NCBI GenBank assembly: GCA_964498525.1 | Contig: CAZCGU010000002.1 | Location: 62,001-126,000 of the forward strand | From: DTU098 sp964498525 | GTDB lineage: Bacteria > Bacillota > Desulfotomaculia > Desulfotomaculales > Pelotomaculaceae | DNA: 64,000 nt | Reading direction: 5' to 3' | Part shown: piece after piece, positions 8,748 through 16,468 of the stretch | How the letters are laid out: the number at the start of each line of letters is the position of its first letter | How positions within the stretch are numbered: position 1 is the stretch's first letter | Notes under the pieces: generated by a model | Told to the model about the DNA's origin: nothing | Seen by the model: the letters and a program-made list of their open reading frames with translations, nothing else | Database searches by the model: none | Made by a program: the position numbers and the translations under genes

Positions 8748-9620
8748 ATGAGCGATTATCTTGTACGGGGAGTTGGTGAAGGCGGTAAATTCAGGGTTTT
8801 TGCCGCCGTTACCACGGATCTTGCCGAGGAGGCCAGGCGCAGGCATGATACCTGGCCCGTGGCCAGCGCCGCCCTTGGCCGGTCGCTGACCGCAGGACTG
8901 CTGTTAGGCGCCAATTTGAAAGGCGATGACCTTTTAACCCTCAGGGTATTCGGGGACGGACCGCTGGGGGCGATTGTAGTTACGGCCGGTGCGAAGGGCG
9001 AAGTCAAGGGCTACGTTCAAGAGCCCCACGTCGACCTGGTCCCGGAAGTGGCAGGGAAACTTCCGGTAGGAAAAGCGGTGGGCAGGGGTATTTTTTACGT
9101 AACGAAGGATATGGGATTAAAGGAACCGTTTACCGGCAGCGTGGAACTTGTCTCCGGTGAAATCGGTGAGGATGTGGCGCAGTATCTTTTAACTTCGGAA
9201 CAGACCTCTTCAGCTGTTGCGCTGGGTGTCCTGGTTGCCCCCGAAGGCCGGGTTGCGGCTTCCGGCGGCTTAATCATCCAGCTCTTTCCCGATGCGGAAG
9301 AGGGCGTCTTAACCTGCCTGGAGCAAAGCCTTAATAAGCTGCCCCCGGTAAGTACCCTTGTTAACCGGGGTCTGACACCGGAAGAAATAGTAACTGAAGC
9401 CACGGGGGGCCTGAAGGTCCAATACCTGGAGAAAACCCCCGTTAGCTTCAAGTGCACCTGTTCCCGGGATAGGATAAAAGGCATTTTAGTGGCCATGGGG
9501 GAAGCGGAGATAAAAAAAATTATGGAGGAGCAGGGCGAGGCAGAGGTGCGCTGCCATTTTTGCGGGGATTATTACACGTTTAAAGCTTCAGAACTGGAAG
9601 GCATCCTGTTGGAGTTATAA
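8748..9620 (+). CDS. hslO: Redox-regulated chaperonin Hsp33
   Basis: 290 residues matching Hsp33 end to end. The N-terminal fold has MSDYLVRGVGEGGKFRVFAA and the conserved LLGANLKGDDLLTLRVFGDGPLG stretch. The C-terminal zinc switch uses C236-x-C238 (CTC) and C269-x2-C272 (CHFC). In the reduced cell the four cysteines hold zinc; oxidation releases it and activates the holdase that protects unfolding proteins. Presence in a strict anaerobe fits defence against oxygen exposure. AAGGAGC precedes ATG 8748. It is followed by yedF after 124 bp. Confidence 0.97.
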   Translation: MSDYLVRGVGEGGKFRVFAAVTTDLAEEARRRHDTWPVASAALGRSLTAGLLLGANLKGDDLLTLRVFGDGPLGAIVVTAGAKGEVKGYVQEPHVDLVPEVAGKLPVGKAVGRGIFYVTKDMGLKEPFTGSVELVSGEIGEDVAQYLLTSEQTSSAVALGVLVAPEGRVAASGGLIIQLFPDAEEGVLTCLEQSLNKLPPVSTLVNRGLTPEEIVTEATGGLKVQYLEKTPVSFKCTCSRDRIKGILVAMGEAEIKKIMEEQGEAEVRCHFCGDYYTFKASELEGILLEL

Positions 9621-9642
9621 AGATATTCTATGGCCAGCCCAA

Positions 9643-9693
9643 GATCAATAAAATAATTATATTACCCCTATGATGGTATTTTATATATTGATC
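9643..9693. repeat. AT-rich inverted repeat between hslO and yedF
   Basis: GATCAATA at 9643-9650 and TATTGATC at 9686-9693 are exact complements, with further partial AAAT/ATTT pairing inward. It could be a weak hslO terminator or a yedF operator; no T-run decides it. Confidence 0.35.
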
Positions 9694-9744
9694 CTGTAGT
9701 ATATACATATCATTTGTTTTATTAACCCGGAAGGATTGATAGAT

Positions 9745-10356
9745 ATGGGTGTGTATGTAATAGACTGCTGCGGGATGGCCTGCCCCGGGCCTGTTTTAGA
9801 AACAAAAAAAGCCCTGGAAAAAGGCCTTCCACAGGAAATGCTGATCATTGTGGACAATGTTGCCGCCAGGGAGAATGTCTCCCGGTTTGCCGGAAATGCC
9901 GGGTGTAAAATCGAATCGAAGGAAAAGGAAGGGTGTTATTACCTAACCATTACACGCCCGCCTGGTGAAGCAGGGCAAACATCTGACGAAACCGCTGAAT
10001 CGTGCAGTTGCCGTGAGCCGTCTGCTGATACAGTCTATTTTATAACTGCCAACACCTTAGGTCAGGGTTCCCCCGACCTGGGTGAGGTGCTGATGAAAAG
10101 CTTTATGGTGACCCTGGCGGAACAAACCCCCCCCCGGGCGCTGTGCCTTTTAAACACGGGTGTCTTTTTAGCTTTGCAGGATTCCCCTGTTATCGGGCAG
10201 CTGAAAAAGTTGTCAGACAGTGCGGAAATACTGGTTTGCGGAACCTGCCTGGATTACTACAAGGTCAAAGAAAAAATAGCGGTGGGTGTAGTGTCAAATA
10301 TGTATGATATCAACAGCCATTTGACCGGGTCCCACAAGGTAATCACGGTGGGGTAA
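9745..10356 (+). CDS. yedF: YedF, selenium-metabolism-associated TusA/DsrE fusion protein
   Basis: 203 residues from ATG 9745, which lies ten bases behind GGAAGG; an in-frame TTG at 9736 abuts the ribosome site and is unlikely. Residues 1-75 are a TusA/SirA-like domain with the CPGP motif (ACPGPVLETKKAL, Cys13). After an acidic linker, residues ~95-203 are a DsrE-like domain with FITANTLGQGSPDLG, CLLNTGVF and CGTCLDYYKV. This fusion is known to occur almost only in genomes that use selenium; it may carry selenium or sulfur as a persulfide. Here it shares the window with selA, selB and a Sec enzyme, which supports that role. Confidence 0.9.
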   Translation: MGVYVIDCCGMACPGPVLETKKALEKGLPQEMLIIVDNVAARENVSRFAGNAGCKIESKEKEGCYYLTITRPPGEAGQTSDETAESCSCREPSADTVYFITANTLGQGSPDLGEVLMKSFMVTLAEQTPPRALCLLNTGVFLALQDSPVIGQLKKLSDSAEILVCGTCLDYYKVKEKIAVGVVSNMYDINSHLTGSHKVITVG

Positions 10357-10486
10357 AATACCCGGCCTGTTTTCCAACGTCTTTTCAGGCCCGGCAGGAA
10401 GTATTAAGTAATTTGTTTCTATCCGGGTAGAATAGTACCCTGGCGGGTAAAAAAAATTCAGGTGTCTTATTTCCTTTATATACCGC

Positions 10487-10540
10487 TTTACCTCAAACAC
10501 CTGTTCGATCTATAATGGGATCATCCAGAACATATGTTTG
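10487..10540 (+). promoter_or_regulatory. SOS-type promoter of dinB with two LexA (DinR) boxes
   Basis: -35 TTTACC (10487-10492), 18-bp spacer, perfect -10 TATAAT (10511-10516). One box, CAAACACCTGTTCG (10494-10507), fills the spacer; a second, AGAACATATGTTTG (10527-10540), covers the start of transcription. Both fit the Gram-positive LexA consensus CGAAC-N4-GTTCG closely. Two boxes on both sides of the -10 predict tight repression until DNA damage. Confidence 0.85.
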
Positions 10541-10552
10541 AGGTGATAGCTT

Positions 10553-11761
10553 GTGCGCTGCCCGATCCTGCTGGCTGACATGAATGCTTTTTACGCCAGT
10601 GTGCACCAGGCCATGGAACCCCGGCTCAAGGGAAAACCGGTAATCGTAGGGGGGGATCCGGCCAAGCGCCACGGCATTGTCCTGGCGGCTTCCTACGAGG
10701 CCAAGGTCTGGGGAGTCAAGACGGGCATGGCTGTGGGGGAGGCCAGGGATTTTTGCCCGGAGGGTATCTTTCTTAAGCCTTCCTACAGAAATTACGTTGA
10801 TTTCTCCACCCGGATTGTCCGGATTATGAAGGACTTCACCCCGCTGGTGGAGCCTTTTTCCATTGACGAGGCCTTTTTGGATGTGTCCGGCTGTGGTAAT
10901 CTCCTGGGCTCTTCCCTGGATATCGCACTGCAGTTAAAAAGCAGGATCAAAAATGAAGTGGGCGTGCTGTGCAGTGTCGGTGTGGGTCCCAACAAGCTCC
11001 TGGCTAAAATGGCGGCCGGCATGCAAAAACCCGACGGCCTTACCGTCCTGGATCTTCCGGACGTACCGGGCAAGATGTGGCCGCTGCCGGCCCGGAAGCT
11101 CTTTGGGGTGGGCAGCCGCCTGGAGAAGAGGTTGCGGGACTTAAATATCCGGACCATCGGGGATCTTGCCGTCTACCCCCTGCCGGCGCTGCAGAAGAGG
11201 TTCGGCCTGATCGGACACGTCCTGCATCTGTCGGCCAATGGCCTGGATTACAGTCCCGTTGACCCCCATTCGTTGGAGCGGATAAAATCAATCGGGCACC
11301 AGATTACGCTGCCCAGGGACTATTACGGCTTTGACGTTATAGAAGTAGTTATTCTGGAATTATGTGAAATTGTCTGCCGACGGGTGCGTTTGGGCGGTTA
11401 CACCGGCAGGACGGTGAACCTTACCCTGAAGGATGTAGAATTCCTGTGGATTTCCCGTGTCCGCACCCTGTCTCAAACCACCGCCCTCACCGGTGATGTA
11501 TACCGTGTTGCCGTGGAACTGCTGCACCGGCACTGGCCCGCCTGGAAGCCGGTCAGGATGATTGGGGTATCCCTGGGGGGGCTGGTTGAAAATACCGCGG
11601 AACAAATGGATTTGTTTGGCGAGAAGGAAAGAGCCCGCCGCCTGCACGCCGCCTGCGACCGGATTAAAGACCGGTTCGGCGAGCAAAGCATCCTGCGGGC
11701 GGTTTCCCTTACCCCGGCGGGGGTGCTCCGGGACCGGCAGGGGGAGAAGGGGCATGGCTAA
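10553..11761 (+). CDS. dinB: Y-family DNA polymerase (DinB/Pol IV type)
   Basis: 402 residues. The catalytic palm carries LLADMNAFYASV (Asp9) and SIDEAFLDV (Asp105, Glu106), and the steric-gate Phe/Tyr region FYASV is present. A helix-hairpin-helix thumb follows (LFGVGSRLEKRLRDLNIRTIGDL), then the little-finger domain ending in a tail with QMDLFGEKERARRL, a plausible sliding-clamp-binding motif. It performs translesion synthesis past damaged bases. The GTG start at 10553 follows GAGGTGA. LexA boxes upstream show SOS control. It overlaps the next small gene by 8 nt, so both are co-expressed. Confidence 0.93.
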   Translation: MRCPILLADMNAFYASVHQAMEPRLKGKPVIVGGDPAKRHGIVLAASYEAKVWGVKTGMAVGEARDFCPEGIFLKPSYRNYVDFSTRIVRIMKDFTPLVEPFSIDEAFLDVSGCGNLLGSSLDIALQLKSRIKNEVGVLCSVGVGPNKLLAKMAAGMQKPDGLTVLDLPDVPGKMWPLPARKLFGVGSRLEKRLRDLNIRTIGDLAVYPLPALQKRFGLIGHVLHLSANGLDYSPVDPHSLERIKSIGHQITLPRDYYGFDVIEVVILELCEIVCRRVRLGGYTGRTVNLTLKDVEFLWISRVRTLSQTTALTGDVYRVAVELLHRHWPAWKPVRMIGVSLGGLVENTAEQMDLFGEKERARRLHAACDRIKDRFGEQSILRAVSLTPAGVLRDRQGEKGHG

Positions 11762-12083
11762 CATCCGCGACTACTACCGGAAAAATTTTCTCTACGAGGG
11801 GCATCGGCTGATGCTGCCGGAACTGCGGGACAGGGTGATCCATACCTGCTCCGGGTGTAAATTTTTTGTTCAGGTTGTGGGCGGGGATGAAGTCAGGCCG
11901 GGCTGTGCCGCGCTAATTCCGCGTTATGCCAGCCTGGCCAGGAAGGTTCCGGCGGAACTGAATGCGGTGGATGTGCTGAAAGAGGTGGGCAGGGAAGGTC
12001 TGAAGCGGGTTACGGACGGGATTGCCCCGCATCGTCAGGCCTGCGGAAAATTTCACCCGGGGACGTACCGCCCCGGCAAGTAA
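11754..12083 (+). CDS. Small conserved-looking protein co-transcribed with dinB, function unknown
   Basis: 109 residues from ATG 11754, behind GGGGAGAAGGGG and overlapping the end of dinB by 8 nt. It starts basic and aromatic (IRDYYRKNFLYEGHRLMLPE) and has a Cys pair CSGCKFF near residue 31, another Cys at about 49 and one near 99 (QACGKFHPG), so it may bind a metal. I recognise no family. The overlap with an SOS-controlled polymerase suggests expression during DNA damage. A longer frame back to 11562 runs inside dinB and is not needed. Confidence 0.65.
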   Translation: MANIRDYYRKNFLYEGHRLMLPELRDRVIHTCSGCKFFVQVVGGDEVRPGCAALIPRYASLARKVPAELNAVDVLKEVGREGLKRVTDGIAPHRQACGKFHPGTYRPGK

Positions 12084-12090
12084 AATAAAA

Positions 12091-12132
12091 AACCGGACTA
12101 AAGGGGAGAACAGCCTGCCTTTTAGTCCGGTT
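12091..12132. terminator. Bidirectional terminator between dinB operon and homocysteine operon
   Basis: AACCGGACTAAA (12091-12102) pairs perfectly with 12121-12132 over 12 bp. The minus side continues TTTTTATTTTA, a strong terminator for the leftward operon; the plus side is followed by the weaker CAGTTTCTTT. Confidence 0.8.
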
Positions 12133-12145
12133 CCAGTTTCTTTAT

Positions 12146-12892
12146 CTAAATTATCAGGGGTACCAGCTTTATAGCCCCGCAGGCGGCAAGGCGGTCTTCC
12201 TTGATAATCACCGCGCCGGTTATACCTTCGACGGAGACAGCAAATTCCGCTGCCCTTTGGACCGCTTCCCGATCCGGGACCATGTTGCCGGCGGCGGTAG
12301 CTACCGCATCAGCCAGGACGGCGGAGGGGGAGAGGACCACGGCCGCATCCGCCCTGCCGAAGCTAAGGGAGGGGCCCACGGTGCCCGATGAGGTGCAGAT
12401 ACCAAGCGGAGTGTGCTCCGGCCTTATTTCCAGCGCCAGGCGGTTGGAGAGGGGGGATTTGCCCGCAAAAATTCCAATCCGGCGCTGCCTGGTGCTGCGC
12501 AGATAAATATCACCGCCGTTTTCAACAATGACATCCTTTGTCCGCCTGGATAAGGCCCGGCCCACATACTGAGCGAAGGCGCCGGCCACGGCAGCCATTG
12601 GACCGACGCCGGCCAGGCGGGCCGCGCCGGCCATCTCAACCGCCAGAGAGGGGGCGCCCGGCTTCGCTTCGCAGGGGGAAAGGGCCTGAAGGAAGGCAGG
12701 GTGTTCCTTGAGGTATTTCTCCAAAAGCCTTCTTTGCCCGCGCACCAGATCTTCCACCCAACCGGCCATTTCCGGGGAAAACCTTTCCCTGCGCACCCCG
12801 ATATCCAGGTCGGTTTGACCTACAACCACCTGGAAGTGAATAAGATCATCCTGGCGAAATGAAAGCCGGTACGAACGTTCCTGATACTCCAA
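12146..12892 (-). CDS. UPF0280/COG2122 protein, ApbE-like fold, homocysteine operon
   Basis: 248 residues from TTG 12892, two bases after the ferredoxin gene's stop; an earlier start at 12940 would overlap that gene by 46 nt. The sequence has the UPF0280 hallmarks: MAGAARLAGVGPMAAVAGAFA, then DVIVENGGDIYLR, a Gly/Ser-rich GICTSSGTVGPS and a DAVATAAGN stretch. In methanogens COG2122 is linked to persulfide-dependent cysteine and homocysteine synthesis. Third gene of a SAM-riboswitch operon with HcyBio and NIL-ferredoxin, it probably helps deliver sulfur. Biochemistry of this copy is inferred. Confidence 0.8.
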   Translation of the reverse strand: MEYQERSYRLSFRQDDLIHFQVVVGQTDLDIGVRRERFSPEMAGWVEDLVRGQRRLLEKYLKEHPAFLQALSPCEAKPGAPSLAVEMAGAARLAGVGPMAAVAGAFAQYVGRALSRRTKDVIVENGGDIYLRSTRQRRIGIFAGKSPLSNRLALEIRPEHTPLGICTSSGTVGPSLSFGRADAAVVLSPSAVLADAVATAAGNMVPDREAVQRAAEFAVSVEGITGAVIIKEDRLAACGAIKLVPLII

Positions 12893-12894
12893 TG

Positions 12895-13296
12895 CTAGAA
12901 CTTGACCTCCATGGCCTTGAGCGGGCAGATTTCGACGCAAATCCGGCAGACAATACAGTGGTCGCTGTCGTATTTAACTTCCATTGAGGGCCTTTCCAGA
13001 TATAGGGCGCCGGTAGGGCAGATGTCGGTGCAGACGCCGCAGCTGGTGCACTTTTCCTCGTTGCGGAATACTTCCTCGGCCAGGGGCTGCACCGTAACAC
13101 CCTGATTTTTTAAAAAGTCAATCCCTTTGTCGTAGTTTTCCCCGGTAAGCTCCAGAACCATCGTTCCTTCCTTGTTGGGGTTCACGCTGGCTTTCAGAAT
13201 GTTGATTACCAGGTTGTAGTCTTTGACCAGGCGGTAAATGATGGGTTTATCGGATATGTTCCTGCCGAAACGAAGGACAATTCTATTCGGCGCCAA
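12895..13296 (-). CDS. NIL-domain [4Fe-4S] ferredoxin for homocysteine synthesis
   Basis: 133 residues from TTG 13296 behind AAAGGAAG; a longer frame to 13380 overlaps the upstream gene. Residues 1-75 form a NIL domain (IVLRFGRNISDKPIIYRLVKD, ...GVTVQPL), a small ligand-binding fold also found in methionine transporters. Two 4Fe-4S motifs follow: CTSCGVCTDICP and CIVCRICVEICP. This is the architecture of the methanogen MA1822-type protein that works with the HcyBio enzyme to reduce the sulfur transferred onto aspartate semialdehyde. Position between HcyBio and UPF0280 genes supports the same job here. Confidence 0.88.
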   Translation of the reverse strand: MAPNRIVLRFGRNISDKPIIYRLVKDYNLVINILKASVNPNKEGTMVLELTGENYDKGIDFLKNQGVTVQPLAEEVFRNEEKCTSCGVCTDICPTGALYLERPSMEVKYDSDHCIVCRICVEICPLKAMEVKF

Positions 13297-13339
13297 GCCG
13301 GTCACTTCCTTTCTGTTGCTTTCTGGTTTATATTGGAAA

Positions 13340-14551
13340 TCATTGCCCTTTGATTTCCAGCGTTTTTGCAGCAATGCCATCCTTGCAGGAAGGCAGCAGT
13401 TTCACTGGTTCGGTCAAGTAAAACTCACCCTTTTCAATCCATTGCTTGAGGATCCCGGCTATTTCCCTGGCCCTGGGGTAGCTGGACAAGGGGGCGGTGG
13501 GTACTTCCCGGCCGTTAACGGTAATTTTGCCGGATTTCAGTTCAGCGTAGCTGACGTAGCCCAGGTTGCCGGGAATGCGCTGGCCGTAAGCCCGGCTGTA
13601 GTCCACAACGGGGGCGAACAGGTCGTGGTCCGTTGCCGAGACACAGCGCATTATCTCCTCGTTGAGAATGGGGATGGGAATCCCGATTCCCACCATCAGC
13701 GTAGCCCCGTAGCCCGGGAAACTTGCTCCAATCAACCAGTTGGGTTTCATCTGTTTCAAGTCACCAATTAATGAAAGGGTGCCGCCCGCCGGCCCGAAGC
13801 TATTGCCCTGTCCGTCCTCCTGGATCCCCGGGAAATGCTGGGTTCCGTTCCAGGCTACGTAGCCGGTACCGCCGCCCAGGAAGATCCTGGTACCGATCCC
13901 GATGGTTAAAAAGTAAGGGTCGTTTAGAAGTGGGCTCAATTGGCCGGCGCTGCAATAATGGGCGTTGCCCAGGTCGGGTTTCAACATTCCCAAATAGGTA
14001 TAGATGGTCTTATCGCTCAGGTTTACCGCACAGTTGTAGTTCTGGTAAGCGTTGCGCGGGTTAAAGAGTGTAGCTTCGTTGATGTCGTCCAGGGTGATGC
14101 AGGTTTCCAGTTCCCGGCGGGGATAGCAGTCGGTTCCGTAGGAGACTGCCTCCAGCTTGACCGGCTTGCGGGCCACAAGGTCATGGATAACGTGCCCGCC
14201 GCCGTAACGAAACTCGCCCGGGTAATTGCTGTTGCAGGGATCGTCCTCGGGGAGTTCGGTAGCGCCAAGGAAGGCGTCCGCGGCAGCGATCCCGCTGTAG
14301 GCCGGGATCCCGTTAAGCCACACCTTTTGCATTCTGATGCGGGGCTTGGAGTGACCAAAACTCAGGAAGACGCCGGAGGAGCACATGGCGCTGAAGGTAC
14401 CGGTGGTAACCACGTCCACCTGCCGGGCTGCTTCGGAAATGCCTTTTTCCTCCACCAGAGAAAGGATCTCTTCGGCAGTGAGCACCACCGCCTTGCCGGA
14501 TTTTATTTTTTCATTAATTTCGGCGTAGGTTCTTTCAATTGCCATTATCAA
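13340..14551 (-). CDS. Homocysteine biosynthesis enzyme, HcyBio domain (COG1900, former DUF39)
   Basis: About 400 residues, full-length HcyBio. Conserved-looking elements are VVTTGTFSAMCSSGVFLSFG (Cys57), the GIAAADAFLGATE stretch, NSNYPGEFRYGGGHVIHDL, YGTDCYPRRE (Cys142) and FLGGGTGYVAWNGTQH. In Methanosarcina this protein plus its NIL-ferredoxin makes homocysteine from aspartate semialdehyde and sulfide without O-acyl-homoserine. It is the first gene of the operon, directly behind a SAM-I riboswitch, which fits methionine-pathway control. TTG 14551 lies six bases after GGAGG; ATG 14545 is the alternative start. Confidence 0.9.
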   Translation of the reverse strand: MIMAIERTYAEINEKIKSGKAVVLTAEEILSLVEEKGISEAARQVDVVTTGTFSAMCSSGVFLSFGHSKPRIRMQKVWLNGIPAYSGIAAADAFLGATELPEDDPCNSNYPGEFRYGGGHVIHDLVARKPVKLEAVSYGTDCYPRRELETCITLDDINEATLFNPRNAYQNYNCAVNLSDKTIYTYLGMLKPDLGNAHYCSAGQLSPLLNDPYFLTIGIGTRIFLGGGTGYVAWNGTQHFPGIQEDGQGNSFGPAGGTLSLIGDLKQMKPNWLIGASFPGYGATLMVGIGIPIPILNEEIMRCVSATDHDLFAPVVDYSRAYGQRIPGNLGYVSYAELKSGKITVNGREVPTAPLSSYPRAREIAGILKQWIEKGEFYLTEPVKLLPSCKDGIAAKTLEIKGQ

Positions 14552-14587
14552 ACCATACCTCCCTTGTTTTTGCTCTTCCCGCTTTTA

Positions 14588-14619
14588 ATAAATTAAAACC
14601 TCTTCAAACAGAAGAGGTT
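14588..14619 (-). terminator. Riboswitch-controlled intrinsic terminator
   Basis: On the minus strand AACCTCTTC (14619-14611) pairs with GAAGAGGTT (14605-14597), loop TGTTT, then TTAATTTATT. Upstream GAAGAAG/CTTCT stretches (about 14620-14640) can compete as an antiterminator. It stands about 40 nt before the HcyBio start. Confidence 0.85.
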
Positions 14620-14636
14620 AGAAGAATTAAAACTTC

Positions 14637-14757
14637 TTCCCTTATCTGCCAGAAGAAAAAATCTTCTGCTGGAATTAGCACCATTTTGGGAAATAAGTCT
14701 ATCCCAACGGTTGCCGGGCTTCATAGGGCCAGTCCCTCCGCCTCTCCGGATAAGAGC
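14637..14757 (-). ncRNA. SAM-I (S-box) riboswitch aptamer
   Basis: The minus strand reads CTTATCCGGAGAGGCGGAGG, then GACTGGCCCTATGAAGCCC, GGCAACC, and later GGTGCTAATTCCAGCAGA and the closing GATAAG. These are the S-box hallmarks in order: closing P1 (CTTATC at 14754-14749 with GATAAG at 14646-14641), the GGAGGGACTGGCCC kink-turn region, the AUGAAGCCCGGCAACC core and GGUGCUAAUUCC. High SAM should favour the terminator and shut off homocysteine synthesis. Confidence 0.96.
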
Positions 14758-14786
14758 AAAGATAAGATTTTATTTGCTTAAGATTC

Positions 14787-14815
14787 AGTTTATCAATAGC
14801 CCCGGCTGATGTCAA
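14787..14815 (-). promoter_or_regulatory. Promoter of the SAM-riboswitch homocysteine operon
   Basis: Minus strand: perfect -35 TTGACA (14815-14810), 17-bp spacer, -10 TAAACT (14792-14787). The transcript would begin near 14780, some 25 nt before the riboswitch. Confidence 0.75.
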
Positions 14816-14872
14816 CGGTAATATTCTTTATTTTTCCCAAAAGGCCGGCCGATGTTTTACAGGTCCATAACC

Positions 14873-15712
14873 TTAAGCCGGATTTTTTTCGGCCTTTTGG
14901 TTTCGTTGCAGACAGGCGGCGGCTTTTTTGCCCGCTAGAATTGCCAGAAGGAACCAAACCGAGGTCAATATTATGGTCCCCCCGGGCGAAAGATCCAGGT
15001 AAAAAGAAGCACAGATCCCCACAATAACAGAAATCAGGCTGAGCCCCGCAGAAAGGAGCAGGGCTTCTTTAAAGCTCCTGGCCAGCTGAAGGCTGCCCGC
15101 CACCGGCAGGATCATCAGGGATGATACCAGGAGAATCCCCACCACCCGCATGGAGATGGCGATGACCATTGCCGTCAACATTGTAAAACCCATGCTTATG
15201 GTCCGGACAGCCAGGCCGGCGGCAGCCGCCGCGTCTTCATCGAATGTCAGGAAATACAGCTCTTTAAAAAACAGCGCGATCAAGCCCAGGGTAGCTAAAC
15301 CAATACAGGTAATCAAATAAAAGTCGTTATCGTCAATCAAGATGATGCTGCCAAAAAGGTAGCTTAAAATACCGGCGTTAAAACCCTTTCCCAGACTGAG
15401 CAAAACTGCCGCCAGGGCCAGCCCCGCGGACAGGATAATCGCTATGGACAGCTCGGAGTAGGTCCGGTAATTTTCCCTGAGTTTTTCAATCAGGGCCGCG
15501 CCGCAAACTGAGAAGAGAGATGCGCAAAGTACGGGGTGGGCGCCGGCCAGCAGGCCCGCCGCAACACCTGCCAGGGAAATGTGAGATAACGCGTCGGCAA
15601 TCAGGGACATTCTTCTGAGTACAATAAACAGGCCGATTACCGGGCAGGTAATGCCGACAACTATACCTATGAAAATGGCCCTGTTCATATATCCGTATTG
15701 AAATATTTCCAA
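14873..15712 (-). CDS. znuB: Zinc ABC transporter permease ZnuB/AdcB type
   Basis: 279 residues with about eight to nine membrane helices, of the ABC-3 permease family. Typical pieces are LRRMSLIADALSHISLAGVAAG in the N-terminal third and MRVVGILLVSSLMILPVAGS before the ABC-contact region. It forms the channel for zinc taken from ZnuA. Last gene of the zur-znuA-znuC-znuB operon; it begins about 18 nt after the ATPase stop. The metal could also be manganese, but the adjacent Fur-family regulator and the His-poor, Glu-rich binding protein make zinc the first choice. Confidence 0.9.
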   Translation of the reverse strand: MEIFQYGYMNRAIFIGIVVGITCPVIGLFIVLRRMSLIADALSHISLAGVAAGLLAGAHPVLCASLFSVCGAALIEKLRENYRTYSELSIAIILSAGLALAAVLLSLGKGFNAGILSYLFGSIILIDDNDFYLITCIGLATLGLIALFFKELYFLTFDEDAAAAAGLAVRTISMGFTMLTAMVIAISMRVVGILLVSSLMILPVAGSLQLARSFKEALLLSAGLSLISVIVGICASFYLDLSPGGTIILTSVWFLLAILAGKKAAACLQRNQKAEKNPA

Positions 15713-15730
15713 GAATATTACCCCCGTTGT

Positions 15731-16468
15731 TCAGGCGCTCCAGAGTCTTTTGCCGCAATTCAGGCCGCGTGGCGTGTCATTATTAGTGTGGTGGCAGCAG
15801 GAGCAAAGATGCTGGTCAAGGCATACCTGGCGATCCACCACTGTTGAAATTACATTCAGATCGTGGGAAACCAGCATCAGGGTAAGCCCTTTCCTGGTGA
15901 CCAGATTCTTTAAAAGGGAATAGAAACGGGCCTGGTTTTCCGGATCCATACCGGCTGTCGGTTCGTCCAGGAGAAGCAGTTCCGGATGTCCCGCCAGGGC
16001 CCGGGCAACGAATACCCGTTGCTGTTGGCCGCCCGACAGGGAGCCGATGGGTTTATGGCGGTGTTCGGCCATATCGACTTCAGATAGCGCCTGTTGGACA
16101 ATGGAACGGTCCTCCCTGTTGAAAAATCGAAAAAGACCCCGCCGGGTGGTGCGCCCGGCCAGAACCACTTCTTCCACAGTGGAGGGAAAGCCGTTATTGA
16201 TGAAACTGGCCTTTTGCGGAAGGTAACTCAATCTTCCATGGTCTTTAAAATTTTTCCGGGGCTGGCCGAATAGTTTGATGTTGCCGCCGGCAGGCTTTAA
16301 TATGCCCGCGATTAGTTTCAAAAGAGTGCTTTTGCCGGATCCATTGGGGCCTGTTATTCCCACGGATTCACCGGAGGGTACAGATAGATTAATCTTTTCC
16401 AGAACGGGATGGCATCCATAACTGAAACTAACGTTTTTCAGCTCCAGAACGGGGCAGGATGCGTTCAT
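15731..16468 (-). CDS. znuC: Zinc ABC transporter ATPase ZnuC, with Cys/His-rich tail
   Basis: 245 residues. Walker A GPNGSGKSTLLK (near residue 40), Q-loop LPQK, signature LSGGQQQRV, Walker B LLLLDEPTAGMD and the switch SHDLN are all present. After the family core the protein ends in an unusual tail, CLDQHLCSCCHH followed by NNDTPRGLNCGK, with five Cys and three His, which could sense or hold zinc. The start ATG 16468 overlaps the end of znuA by 4 nt. It powers import of the metal in the operon headed by the Fur-family regulator. Confidence 0.9.
   Translation of the reverse strand: MNASCPVLELKNVSFSYGCHPVLEKINLSVPSGESVGITGPNGSGKSTLLKLIAGILKPAGGNIKLFGQPRKNFKDHGRLSYLPQKASFINNGFPSTVEEVVLAGRTTRRGLFRFFNREDRSIVQQALSEVDMAEHRHKPIGSLSGGQQQRVFVARALAGHPELLLLDEPTAGMDPENQARFYSLLKNLVTRKGLTLMLVSHDLNVISTVVDRQVCLDQHLCSCCHHTNNDTPRGLNCGKRLWSA

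Noticed and set aside
13940..14596. Plus-strand open frame of 218 codons opposite the HcyBio gene
   Set aside because: Shadow of a real gene on the other strand; it also runs into the riboswitch terminator.
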